From positions 124,001-188,000 of the forward strand of contig OZ023198.1 of assembly GCA_963995505.1 (NCBI GenBank): 64,000 bases of DNA, read 5' to 3'. This document shows positions 1 to 9,422 of this stretch, piece after piece (within the stretch, counting starts at the first letter, position 1; every line of letters starts with the position of its first letter). The position numbers and the translations under genes are program-made. The notes beneath the pieces were generated by a model. The model saw only the letters and a program-made list of their open reading frames with translations. It made no database searches and was not told the origin of the DNA. The stretch is from Hypericum androsaemum. Its lineage: Eukaryota > Streptophyta > Magnoliopsida > Malpighiales > Hypericaceae.

Positions 1-848
1 CACAACACAACAACTACTTTACTTATCTTGTATCGCTTTTCCTTTCCGTAGCCTAGCGTAGCCCGTAGCCTAGCTCTAGCTTTAGCCTTAGTATAGACCG
101 ACCTTGAGATGACCACTCCGGATCCGTCTCGGGTTAGTTGTTCACTTATTCCCGCAATAATTATAAATTAATAAAACAATAAAAAAATTAGTAAAATGAA
201 TTTCAAAAAGAAAGTAATCTATATATAGAGTCTATTATATATTCAAAATGATTTTTGATTCTCCTTTGTTAACTTGTATGGATGTTTATTTAGATATAGA
301 TATTTATTTGGATGATTTGGGAGAGGTCACTCTCCCTCAATGTACCAGTAGTACTGTCATTCTTGCTTGACCGATGAATAAAATTTAGCCCTAGTTTATA
401 CCAGAAAACAAAAAATAAGTCAACGTTAATACTCCATGGCTTAGTGTTCTAACACAAAACTACTATGTGGTTCTAAATTATGTGATAAGTAAAAGAGATT
501 TTACGTGATTCACAACAAAGTGATATTACTTAAATTATATGCAATGTCACGTTATTAATTTGATCTGTGTGATATACCATTGGTTCTTAATCTTAACACC
601 GTAGATCTTCTTCCTGTTCAAAATTCATATACAAATGTTATTGAGTTTATCCAATTTTCTCTTAAATTTGTAAAATAACATGTTAAAATTAGTAATGTAA
701 GATAGGATAAAACTACATGTACACGGAATAACCCTAAGCGAAGGTAAAAACCACACATTAGTGGTGGTGAACTTCAACCATAATTGCCACTTCTCCCGAT
801 CGTGATCTCCCGATAGAGGAAAAACAAAAGGAAAAAAAATTTAGAGAA
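1..848. other. AT-rich sequence, no gene seen
   Basis: The first part has short degenerate repeats built on TAGCCTAGC (about 48-92), followed by AT-rich sequence without a convincing reading frame. It probably includes the upstream region of the ENOD93-like locus, but I could not pick out a promoter element with confidence. Confidence 0.4.
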
Positions 849-992
849 ATGAGAAACCCATCGGATACAAGCTACTACTTTGGGCTCACCAATACGACGC
901 CGCACCGGTTCCCGATCCCTTCTCCCGTGGAGGCGCAGAGGATCCTGGAAGCACGACGTTGCACCCAAGGTTATTATAATCCTTTTCCCCTG

Positions 993-1031
<39 letters not shown>

Positions 1032-1830
1032 GTAGTTTGCAAATGCCGAATCTTTGACCCGCCGGTGTGTTTGTTGTACATCGCAGAGGGCGTTCGCGCC
1101 GGAGCCAAGGCCGCCGTCGTCGTTGCTGTCCCCACGGTAACAAACTCCCACTCTGTTTCGGGAACTTGTTAGCTGTCTGTTTTTTTTTTGCTTCGGTTGT
1201 GGCGAGGAGGAGTTGTGGTTCTTTCGAATTTAAGCATTGGCTGGCTGTCTGCATCTAACGACCGGGGAGTCGAATTGAGCTTGGATTCACTTAAGCAAGT
1301 CTACTCGGGACGGGATTAGTTAGTAGTCAGCGAGGAATCCCATTTGCCAGACCAATGCAGTTTTTGACTCGACACCCATGTAATGTGGAATTAAATAGCT
1401 CGGCTTTGATCAGTTACTGTTATCTGTCTCTTCCGTCTGTCTGTCTATAATATATATCATTGTATGTCCAATTTCTGGTTCGAAAGAACCAAAAGAAGAA
1501 GCAACTATTGTATCTGTATCTATATCTATATCTATATCATTGCCTGTCCAATTGCTCTGACTGCTGTCCGTGTGATTCCCTGGGCTAAATCACTCACTCA
1601 AATGCATTGAGGGTAAATCACTCACTCACTTAGTTGTTCATATACTCGAGCCGACGCTCATCAAACACAGGCCACCAAACCGAGAGAGAGAGGATGTCGA
1701 GCTCCGATTCGGGAAAAGAAGCTTTCTGATGCTATGTTTTTCTTTGTTGAACAGCATCAATTGCATCATACTTCATCACTGCTGACAAAACGATATTGGA
1801 GTGTGCGAGAAGAAATGCCCAGTATGACAA
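849..1830 (+). pseudogene. Early nodulin 93 (ENOD93)-like locus, middle exon probably broken
   Basis: ENOD93 proteins are small plant membrane proteins of about 100 residues with a conserved core. Exon 1 (849-969) begins MRNPSDTSYYFG and ends CTQ. Exon 2 (1087-1136) gives EGVRAGAKAAVVVAVPT; its junction with exon 1 is a proper GT-AG and keeps frame. The last exon (about 1756-1830) reads SIASYFITADKTILEC, then ARRNAQYDKTT and stop, the usual C-terminus. The middle exon should read about LTAVRxIPWAK plus a second hydrophobic stretch. LTAVRVIPWAK is present near 1555-1590, but no AG acceptor lies directly before it, and the sequence then runs into repeated TCACTCACTCA and a stop instead of the expected second half. 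Either this copy is decayed or that exon is spliced in a way I cannot see. A CT microsatellite fills the first intron. Confidence 0.65.
995..1025. repeat. (CT)n microsatellite
   Basis: About 15 CT units in the first intron of the ENOD93-like locus. Translated on the opposite strand it produces a spurious Arg-Glu repeat. Confidence 0.95.
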
Positions 1831-2305
1831 AACAACTTGAGCCTAGCCTAGCCTAGTCTAGTGTTGTCGTGCAGTGTGCATGTTATAATATGATGATTCC
1901 TGTTGCATGCTAGAAGAGTTGAAGTACACTGGTTAATGTTGTAACAAGCTTTTGTCCATATTACACTTTCTCATATCTAATTAATCTGGATACATGCTTA
2001 TGTAATCAAGATAAATTGGCATGTATTGTTCGTTTACCGAAAAAATAACATCGATATGTCGATGTTACCTTTCTCTCCCCTCGTTCCTTCCTCGACCGAC
2101 AATGCTTTACGATGATGTCCTTTGCCGTTCTTTGGTAGTGTGCCCTACCCCTACCATCCCTGCTTTGAGACTTTTTCCTCAACAGCTTGAATTGTTAATG
2201 CATCCTGAGGCGCATACCAGAATCAATTGATAACGATTTAAAAGGCCAAGGATAATTTGGTTATTTTGGTAATTTATTACAGTTTTTACTCTTCTTCTGT
2301 CCGAT
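1831..2305. other. Downstream sequence of the ENOD93-like locus, no gene seen
   Basis: This stretch holds short CCTAG repeats near 1840-1860 and then ordinary AT-rich sequence. A 69-codon open frame at 2021-2230 has no recognisable domain and is probably chance. Confidence 0.4.
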
Positions 2306-3222
2306 TAGGGATGGTAATTAAATCGTTACCTTGAGGGTCTACCCTAATCTAGACCCAAAGGATCAAAGACTTGTTGACTTTGACCAGATCTAGACCTTGA
2401 TCCTGTCCGGATCCTGATATTTTAAAAAGATAAGGACATGGATATGGATCTATAGGATTCTACCCTGATCATACCTGAATTTTTTAAATTAATATTAAAA
2501 TAATATATATTAATTATTAGACATAATACAAAATTCTTAATTTTTTTTGGTAGGTAAATATTCTTTATTAAAAAAAAATTCAAAACAGAGCAAGCAAAAA
2601 AAGAATGACAAGATAAGGGGTCTCATATTTACATTGGTTACAACCCCACCCCGACCAAAACGTTCCCTCAACCTCAAGAGTTGAAGAAGAGGGACCTATA
2701 AATCCTTGTAGGCAATCAAGAAAGTGAGCACTGATTGATTGTGAATGATCAAGGCATCCGTCAAAAAGATTCACTCTTGGGCATGAAGAGCACAGAATTC
2801 AGGAGAAGCTCATTATCGCACCTCGCCTCATTGAAGATAATACTATTACGAAGCAACCACAGGCCCCAAATAATAGCAGTGAAAATCACAAACCAAATTC
2901 TCAATTTTAACTTACCCAACTTCAACTTTTTTTATTTGTTTGTTTGATTTCTTTGTATTTATTTGTTTAATAAATGAAATTGTCCTACTGCTATATGAAA
3001 ACTATCAAAAGATAGTTTAATTTTTTTTAAATTAAATATTTTAATTAAAAAATACGGACCTGCGGATCGCCCTCATCCTGCCTAATTTTTTAGGACTCAG
3101 ATCCTGTCCAAATCTTTATTTTTTTAAGAGGATAAGGGTAAGGATCTGGATCGACCATTTAAAAAAAGGTAAGGATCTGGGTCCTATGGATCCTACCCGA
3201 ATCCTGCCCATTGTCATCCCTA
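2306..3222. mobile_element. Old hAT-like non-autonomous element with a LINE insertion
   Basis: The left end begins TAGGGATGGTAAT and the right end closes with the inverse, ATTGTCATCCCTA. The bases touching the ends are TCCGAT on the left and TCTGAT on the right, possibly the remains of an 8-bp target duplication. The interior near both ends is rich in GGATC-type words in inverted orientation, and the centre is AT-rich. Terminal TAGGGATG is typical of hAT-superfamily MITEs, but the class is inferred from ends alone. A LINE tail (2541-2890) interrupts it. The element at 30028-30776 looks like a distant relative. Confidence 0.55.
2541..2890 (-). mobile_element. 5'-truncated L1-type LINE, 3' end only
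   Basis: On the minus strand an open frame reads WGLWLLRNSIIFNEARCDNE, then further sequence ending VILFLLALF. This matches the C-terminal tail of plant L1 ORF2 proteins, after the zinc-binding RT-associated region. It is followed by a short 3' UTR and an A-tract (the T run near 2541-2548). The flanks form an imperfect target duplication: ACAAAATTCTTAATTTT on the left and ACCAAATTCTCAATTTT on the right. The piece is about 350 bp, a short 5'-truncated insertion inside the surrounding hAT-like repeat. Confidence 0.6.
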
Positions 3223-3502
3223 TCTGATCAGCCTTATTTTATATTTTTCTTTTTCCTAGCCAATCAAGATTGGGGAAAAATATTCTAGTCAAAATTTCAG
3301 TAACTAGATGTCTTATCCTGCGGAGTCCGAACTAGCTCTTTATAAATTATATCACAATTTAATTAACTTAGTAATTATGATAATAATACTCCTCCTCCTT
3401 AATAACGTTTTGGGCCAAGCCCAAGAGACTTTTGAATAGAGCCAACCTCCAACCTTAGACTAAAAATGTAATTCTCTTAACACCTTAAAATATGAAGCTC
3501 AC
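3223..3502. other. AT-rich spacer, no gene seen
   Basis: Only AT-rich non-coding sequence between the hAT-like repeat and the start of the GATATTGGTTT element. Confidence 0.4.
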
Positions 3503-3867
3503 GAGACGGAGAACTAATTGAGTGGGGATTAAAGAAAAGTTGTTCACAGGTGGGGACTTAAATATAGGCCGTCAGATTTGATTTTAAAATAGTATCTACA
3601 AATTCAAGGGCCATTAATCTATCAATGGTACTTTTGACCTTTTACCCATCCCGTACCAACTAGGATTTCCACCCTCATCCATTTTAACATTTTTATCTCC
3701 CAAATTTGCTATACAAAAATTGTGGCCGCCATCGTTCTCTCTTCTTCCTTTTCCATTGCCTTTCCACTCAATCTGACGATCGACGCTCCCTGAGACCTGT
3801 CCCGTGCTTGCCGTGACGAATGAATTCTTCGTCTAGATTCAGGTAAGATGTTTTTCAATTTTTACAG

Positions 3868-3924
3868 ATGGAGAGGTCGCCGGTATGGTCGTCTAGACTG
3901 GCGACCATACCAGCGACCTCTCCA
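3868..3924. other. Long near-perfect hairpin
   Basis: The left arm ATGGAGAGGTCGC...TATGGTCG pairs with CGACCATA...GCGACCTCTCCAT across a loop of about 10 bases. A partial third copy of the arm lies near 4008-4038. It lies at the start of a GC-richer block upstream of the small acidic gene. Confidence 0.75.
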
Positions 3925-4330
3925 TCTCTTCCCCTTCTTCTCGCATTCCTGTGAGAAAGTTGACCATAGCCGGTGATCTCTACATCTCTTCCCCTTCGTC
4001 TCGCATACCGGCGACCATACCGTTCTCCTCTCCATCTCACCCCCCTCTCCTTCGCCGCATTTAGTTCTTTGTGGTAAAGTTAGGTTCTTTGTGGTTTTGG
4101 CTTTCTGGGTTTCCATTTATTGGTGGTAAAGTTTGGTTCTTTAATGTTTGGTACTGAGACTTATTTGTATGTTTGTTGTATTTCTAGATCTGGTGCACAT
4201 GTTTTCTTACCTGCCGAGAGATCTTAAATTTATTGATTATAATAGTAACATTAGCTGGAAAGAGTGAGTGCCTGCCCCAATTTTGAATTTGGTTCTTGGA
4301 ATTGAAGTAATTTTTAGTTAGAAAGAGAGC

Positions 4331-4939
4331 ATGTTGGAGAGGGACGACGAAGAGGGCGATAAGGAGGAGGAAGATGTCAAGGGAGATGAAGATGGGAATG
4401 GTTTTGTGAGTGTAAACCTCATGTCCCTCTTTTATTAGCTTGTTCTTATATCAATTTTATTCGGATTGATATTTGTTTGAACCTATTTAGATATTGGTTT
4501 GTAGATATACTGATACTAGTTTGAAACTGTATCGATATTGGTTTGCATCTGTATTGATATTGGTTGTGTATGTATTGATATTGGTTTGATTCTGAGTTAA
4601 TATTGATTTGATTATGTGTTGATATTGGTTTTACTCTGTCATGATATTGGTTTTACTCTATGGTGATATTAGTTTTCGTATGATCTAATACTGGTATCAT
4701 TCCTTTTTGTTGTATGATAGGATGAGGAGGATGACTTTTTTCATAATGATGAAAAAGGAAATGAGGAGGATGATGAGAACGAAGAGGATGAAAATGAGGG
4801 TCAATTGGAGCACTTGAATAAAAAGAGAAAGAATAATAATGAGGAGCATAGAGAGAATGTTAGAGTAAAGAACGTTGTTCTTGAGGATGAAGGAAAGAAG
4901 AAGGTTTATACAAGAACTAGGAAGTCGACTAGAGTTTAG
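4331..4939 (+). CDS. Small acidic two-exon protein inside the GATATTGGTTT element
   Basis: I do not recognise this gene. Exon 1 is 4331-4405 (from ATG, MLERDDEEGDKEEEDVKG) and exon 2 is 4721-4939, joined by a GTGAGT donor and an ATAG acceptor in phase 0, giving 97 residues. The product is mostly Asp/Glu, with a basic cluster LNKKRK that could be a nuclear localisation signal and a basic C-terminus KKKVYTRTRKSTRV. The intron is itself filled with GATATTGGTTT copies. Acidic tails of this kind occur at the ends of larger element-encoded proteins, so this may be the last two exons of a longer gene whose front has been lost. There is a possible 5' leader with a CAGGTAAG donor near 3840. Confidence 0.45.
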
Positions 4940-5640
4940 CGGATACGACTTGTGTTTTGACTGATATTGTACGGATATTTTCTAATGGATATGGGCTTGT
5001 TTCATACTTATTTTATTTGCCAGTTTTGTTTTAACGTTATTGTATTAATATTAGTTTTAGTCTATAAAGATATTAGTTTGAGTATGTTTTGTTATGGTTT
5101 GAGTCTGTGTTGATTTTGGTTTCAATATGTGTAGATATTGATTTTATTCTGTCGATATTGGTTTGATTATGCGTTGGTAATGGTTTGTGTCTTTATTGAT
5201 ATTGGTTTGAGTCTGAATTGATATTGGTTTGAGTCTGTAACGATATTAGTTTTGAGATGTGGAGATATTGGTTTTCAGCTATGGAGATATTGGTTTTCAG
5301 GTGTACTGATATTGGTTTTCAGGTGTATTTATATTAGTTTTCAGCTGCAGAGATTGGTTTTCAGCTGTACAGATATTGGTCTTCAGGTCTGTTGAGATTG
5401 GTTTTCAGGTCTACTGAGATTGGTTTTCAGGTCTGCTGAGATTGGTATTTAGGTGTATTGGTATTGTTTTATTTTGAATGATATTGGTAGTCCGAATTTG
5501 ACATCCCATATGTCTAGCGATATTGGTTTTGTTCGGCAGCGATATTTGTTGTATTTTTTTACTATACCGATTTTGGTTTTGAGCTGAAATGATATTGTTG
5601 TTATGCTTTAAAAGATATTGGTTTTAAGATGTACCAATAT
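4450..5640 (+). repeat. GATATTGGTTT array, direct orientation
   Basis: Dozens of copies of GATATTGGTTT, many followed by GAGTCTG or TCAGGTGTA, spaced about 20-30 bp apart. The array is interrupted by the second exon of the small acidic gene. Confidence 0.85.
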
Positions 5641-5949
5641 CATCATAGAAGGATACATATTTCATTCAGCTCGTATACCATAATTTCAAATTTAAGATAA
5701 GCTAAAAATATTCTCGAATATTAATAAATAACATGATGTTAACTTTTGACAATCTTTTGGTCTTTACAATATTCCAAGTTCATAAATAGTTTAATGGTCG
5801 ATTCAAATCTATGTTCATGCAATTTTTATCTTGTATTGTCTACTGGTTCGAGACATCATTACAACTGTTTTGTTGCTTCTGTTTCGTCTTCTGATGCTTT
5901 GCCATTGCTTTTTGCCGACCAATCTCATTATTGCTTTTCAATCTCTTTC

Positions 5950-6880
5950 TTGACATACTAACCAATATCAATAACCTTAAAACCAATATGGATACACACG
6001 CAAGCCAAAATTAATAACGCCCTAAACTAATATCACTAAAGGTACAAACCAATATCAATAAAGCTGATAAACAAATATCACTAAAGCTACAAACTACTAT
6101 CAATGAAGCTGAAAACCAATACTAATAACGTTCAAAACTAATATCACTAAAGATACAAACCAATATCAAGAAAGTTGAAAATCAATATAACGACAGCCCA
6201 AAATCAATGTCACCGAAGCTACAAACCAAAGCTTACAACCAGTAACAACACTGCTAAAAACCAATATCACTACAACGTCAAACCAATATCAATACATCGT
6301 CAAACCAATATTAATACAGCGGCACACAAATATCAATAAAATGTCAAACCAATATCAATACAACGTCAAACCAAAATCAATACATCTTAAATCCAATATC
6401 AACATTGCTAAAAAATAATATCCTTTACATATCAAAACATAAATAATCACTATCAATGGAAAGCATGTAAAAATAATTACATAAAATAATCACAAAGCTA
6501 AAAACCAATATCAATACAGCTGAAAATCAATATCCATACACCTTTAACCAATATCCATACACCCTAAAACCAATATCACGACAGAAAAAAACTAATGTCG
6601 TTGACGCTACAAACCAATACATATACAGCTGATAACCAGTATCAACACAGCTAAAAATTAATATCAATACAACGTAAAATCAATATCAATACAACGACAA
6701 ACTAATATCCGTACAATTAAAAACTAATATCAATACAACGCCAAACCAAAATCACCACACCTAAAATCCAATATCAACATAGCTAAAAAATAATATCATT
6801 TACAGATCAAAACATAAATAATCACGACCAGGGAAAGCATGAACAAATAATTAATAAAATATTCACATAAAACTAATATC
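5950..6880 (-). repeat. AAACCAATATC array, inverted orientation
   Basis: Dozens of copies of AAACCAATATCA, typically separated by ATACAGCT, ACAACGTC or TAAAGCTAC. It is the inverse of the array at 4450-5640, so the two could form one very long imperfect stem. Confidence 0.85.
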
Positions 6881-7865
6881 TCCATATAACCGCACATTTA
6901 AACTTTTAGACGAATGAATAACTTGTCCAAATTGATACTAGACGACGTACCTTTAAACAAACAACTACAACTCGAACTTAAAAAAAACTAGACGTACCTT
7001 TAATATAGCAATAGTTGTTGTTGATTTGATGTAGAATACTAAAAATACTATAATATGTAACTCAGATTTTATTTGACGTAGCTGTAATTGTTTCAAAGCC
7101 CTCTCAGGAAAGAACGTTATTTTTTTATTTTTAGTGGATTTTCATTTTTTTTTGGCTGGTAGAATTTTTGGGGTTCAGCTGAATATGAAGAGTCATTCCT
7201 TATCAGCTTGTTTGGCACCAAATCCTATAGGAAAAGAATTCTATTTCTAATTCTTAATGGGAAAGGAAAGGAATTACTTTCCTATTTTCTTGGTTGGAAA
7301 TAAAATTTTAACTTAAGAATTACTTTGATCTTTTTACATTAATACCCTTACAACTCTTTTAACTAAAATATTTTATGGACATAAAATTCAGATTACAAAT
7401 TGATTTAAAATATCACTTATGTCCGAGACCAACCAAGGTCCGAATTGATAATTTGGCACAGGTTAGTGTGGACGAGATGCAAACACTCACATAGAATCTA
7501 CTTTAATCTTCTGAACTTACATTGCAGAGAGATGCAGAGATAAAACTGAAAAGAACAAAAGTGCAGGACATTAATATCAGAAGCTGCAACATTCAAAGAT
7601 AAAGAAAGGGTAATCTGAAGACATTAGTTAATACTCTTAGTTTCAGTTACAAGACACCGTCAACTTGCTAAGCACCAAATCAAGAATTTGCTTCGTGGAA
7701 AGGTCGAAATGATTCAGAACCATCCAAGGAGATCGTCATCGTCCATGTTCTCCTCTACTACCTCCTTCATGTTCCTGATCCTCTCCTCCATTTTCGTCTC
7801 TATGAACTTCAGAATCGTTGATCGTGGCTGCCCAGAAAAATAGCAAGTGAAACCCAACTCGAAAG
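6881..7865. other. AT-rich sequence, no gene seen
   Basis: Non-coding, with a short inverted segment near 7200-7330 (AAGGAATTACTTTCC and similar words) that may be a MITE remnant. I see no 5' LTR of the Ty3 relic that follows. Confidence 0.35.
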
Positions 7866-9018
7866 ATGAAACCAAATATGGAGAGTGATGACTTGCATTG
7901 TGATGCAGCTGATGACATGGAAGGTTGGACTGATGAGGTATCAGACCGAGTTGAGATTTCTATGCACGCAATCAATGGTAGCTTGGGTTATGGCACCTTG
8001 AAGTTGAAGGGCCAATTGAAGGGCAGTGCATCCACCTTTGTTAATGGCAAGTTGGTCGACGAGTTGAAAATGGATATTTTGGAGGTTCCGAGTTCGGTGA
8101 TTACCCTTGGAGATGGGTCGAAAGTGACCTGTAATCGCACGTGTCCGGGTGTGAATTGGAAGCTGTGTGGGACGACTTTTGAGTTTGATTGCCGCGTGCT
8201 GGACATGGGTACCTATGATATTATTTTGGGGACTGACTGGATGCAGGAGAACGAGCCAATCGCTTTTGATTTTACGAAGGCGGAGGCAAAAATCAAGAAC
8301 AATGGGAAGGAAATAGTGTTGAGAGGCCACCGTGGTGGTGAGGCAAATGTTCAAGAGCTGAGTTGTTTCAGCATGGAATCAGCCAACGAGGTTGGAGCCA
8401 CTGCTACTTAGAAAACTCCTATGCCTGCTGCAATTTTTTCTGCAATTTTTTATGATGCTTCTTCTTTTGCACTTGTTTCGGAGTTGTTGATAAGTGCAGC
8501 TTCAGTCTTCACAAATAAGCATATGTGTCAAGGTGTTGGAATGGTTGGTATTCGACGCTTGGGGACTGAATTGTATGCTGACATTCTGAATTTAGTTCCT
8601 GCCATTGCTGATAACTTCATCCTTGCACTGAATGATTGCTACTGGACAAACGAGGTACTTCATGGCAAGCTTCGATTCTTATATTCACCTGGTCTTTGTG
8701 ATGTGAAATTTCAAGTGGATATATTGAAGACTACAAAGAATTGTATTGCTGCTTGTCCATCTGCAACATTTCAAGGGAAGGTGTTGATATGTTGCTACTG
8801 TGATTTGAGATCAACGGGTTGGTTTTCCAATGCTTGTCTTCAGCTACTAAGTGTCCAAGATCAGATGGTATGGGAATTTCCTCTTGCTCTCCTGTGTTGT
8901 TCAAGTTCATATGGTTGGTACAAGGATGTTCATTTTGCTGCTGTTTCGTTTTGCACCATTTCCGAGAGTATGTACGTACGGATTCTTGAGGACAAGAACA
9001 TTTTGAAGTCGGGGGGAA
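7866..9018 (+). pseudogene. Ty3/gypsy retrotransposon relic: protease-region ORF and 3' internal sequence
   Basis: The ORF at 7866-8411 (181 codons) carries the retropepsin-like region of plant Ty3/gypsy polyproteins. VEISMHAINGSLGYGTLKLK leads into the protease, and MGTYDIILGTDWMQ is its C-terminal hallmark. The segment that should hold the catalytic Asp-Ser/Thr-Gly (about VDSGATHSF) is missing; the sequence goes from KLKGQLKGSASTF straight to VNGKLVDEL. Reverse transcriptase, RNase H and integrase are absent. The following open frame (8421-9035) has no recognised domain except its end, ILEDKNILKSGG, which resembles the last residues of Ty3 polyproteins. A purine-rich tract (about 9007-9018) precedes the LTR. 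This is a deleted, non-functional element. Confidence 0.7.
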
Positions 9019-9259
9019 TGTCAGGATACACTTAATAGACGACAGAAATAGAAGGAGCACACGAGTGACGTGGCAACGGAAACTTAGGTGTAACTAGCTA
9101 TAAAAGGACTAATGACAATTGTAAACAGATATTGGAAAATAATATCAATTGTTACTCTTCTATTCTTCCTATCGTATCTTTCTCTTCTCTACTTCTTCCC
9201 TCTTCTTGAAAACCCCCAATTCCTTTCTTGAACCCTAATTTCCGATTAGGGTCGTGACA
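9019..9259 (+). mobile_element. 3' LTR of the Ty3-type relic
   Basis: It begins TGTCAGGATACAC directly after a purine-rich tract and ends GGGTCGTGACA, giving TGTCA...TGACA inverted ends and a length of 241 bp. It holds a TATAAAAG box (9099-9106) and a pyrimidine-rich 3' half. No 5' partner was found, so the element is truncated on its left side. Its layout resembles the solo LTR at 51434-51672. Confidence 0.8.
9099..9106 (+). promoter_or_regulatory. TATA box of the LTR
   Basis: TATAAAAG in the LTR, on the same strand as the HNH gene whose ATG lies about 320 bp downstream. Confidence 0.6.
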
Positions 9260-9422
9260 ACAACATTGGTCATAAAAAACTGGAGGGAGGAGTCTAATTA
9301 ATATGCATTGAATAAGAAGGTGAAAATATTAAGAGAGAGAGAGAGACAAGTTGAACTTGCTCTTTTTTTTCTTCCTAAAAGTAAAAGTTGGGAAATAGAA
9401 GAAAAGCAATAACCAAAAAAAA

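Larger units (their letters stand above)
3503..6880. mobile_element. Large element or remnant with inverted GATATTGGTTT arrays
   Basis: The left end (about 3503-3585) is homologous to the inverted end of the short element at 37314-37589; both share TTGAGTGGGGA, AGGTGGGGACT and CAGATTTGATT in the same order. Inside, the motif GATATTGGTTT recurs every 20-30 bp on the plus strand from about 4450 to 5640, and its complement AAACCAATATC recurs from about 5950 to 6880. The centre thus lies near 5700-5900. A small two-exon gene sits within the left array. No matching right terminus was found before 7700, so the right end may be lost or too diverged. The superfamily is undetermined; dense subterminal repeats recall CACTA or MULE transposase-binding sites, but the ends lack CACTA. 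Confidence 0.6.

Noticed and set aside
774..1172. Open frame on the minus strand with an Arg-Glu run
   Set aside because: Produced by the CT microsatellite; the real coding sequence here is the ENOD93-like exons on the plus strand.
8421..9035. 204-codon open frame before the Ty3 LTR
   Set aside because: Runs through the purine tract into the LTR and shows no known domain apart from a polyprotein-like end; treated as part of the retrotransposon relic.
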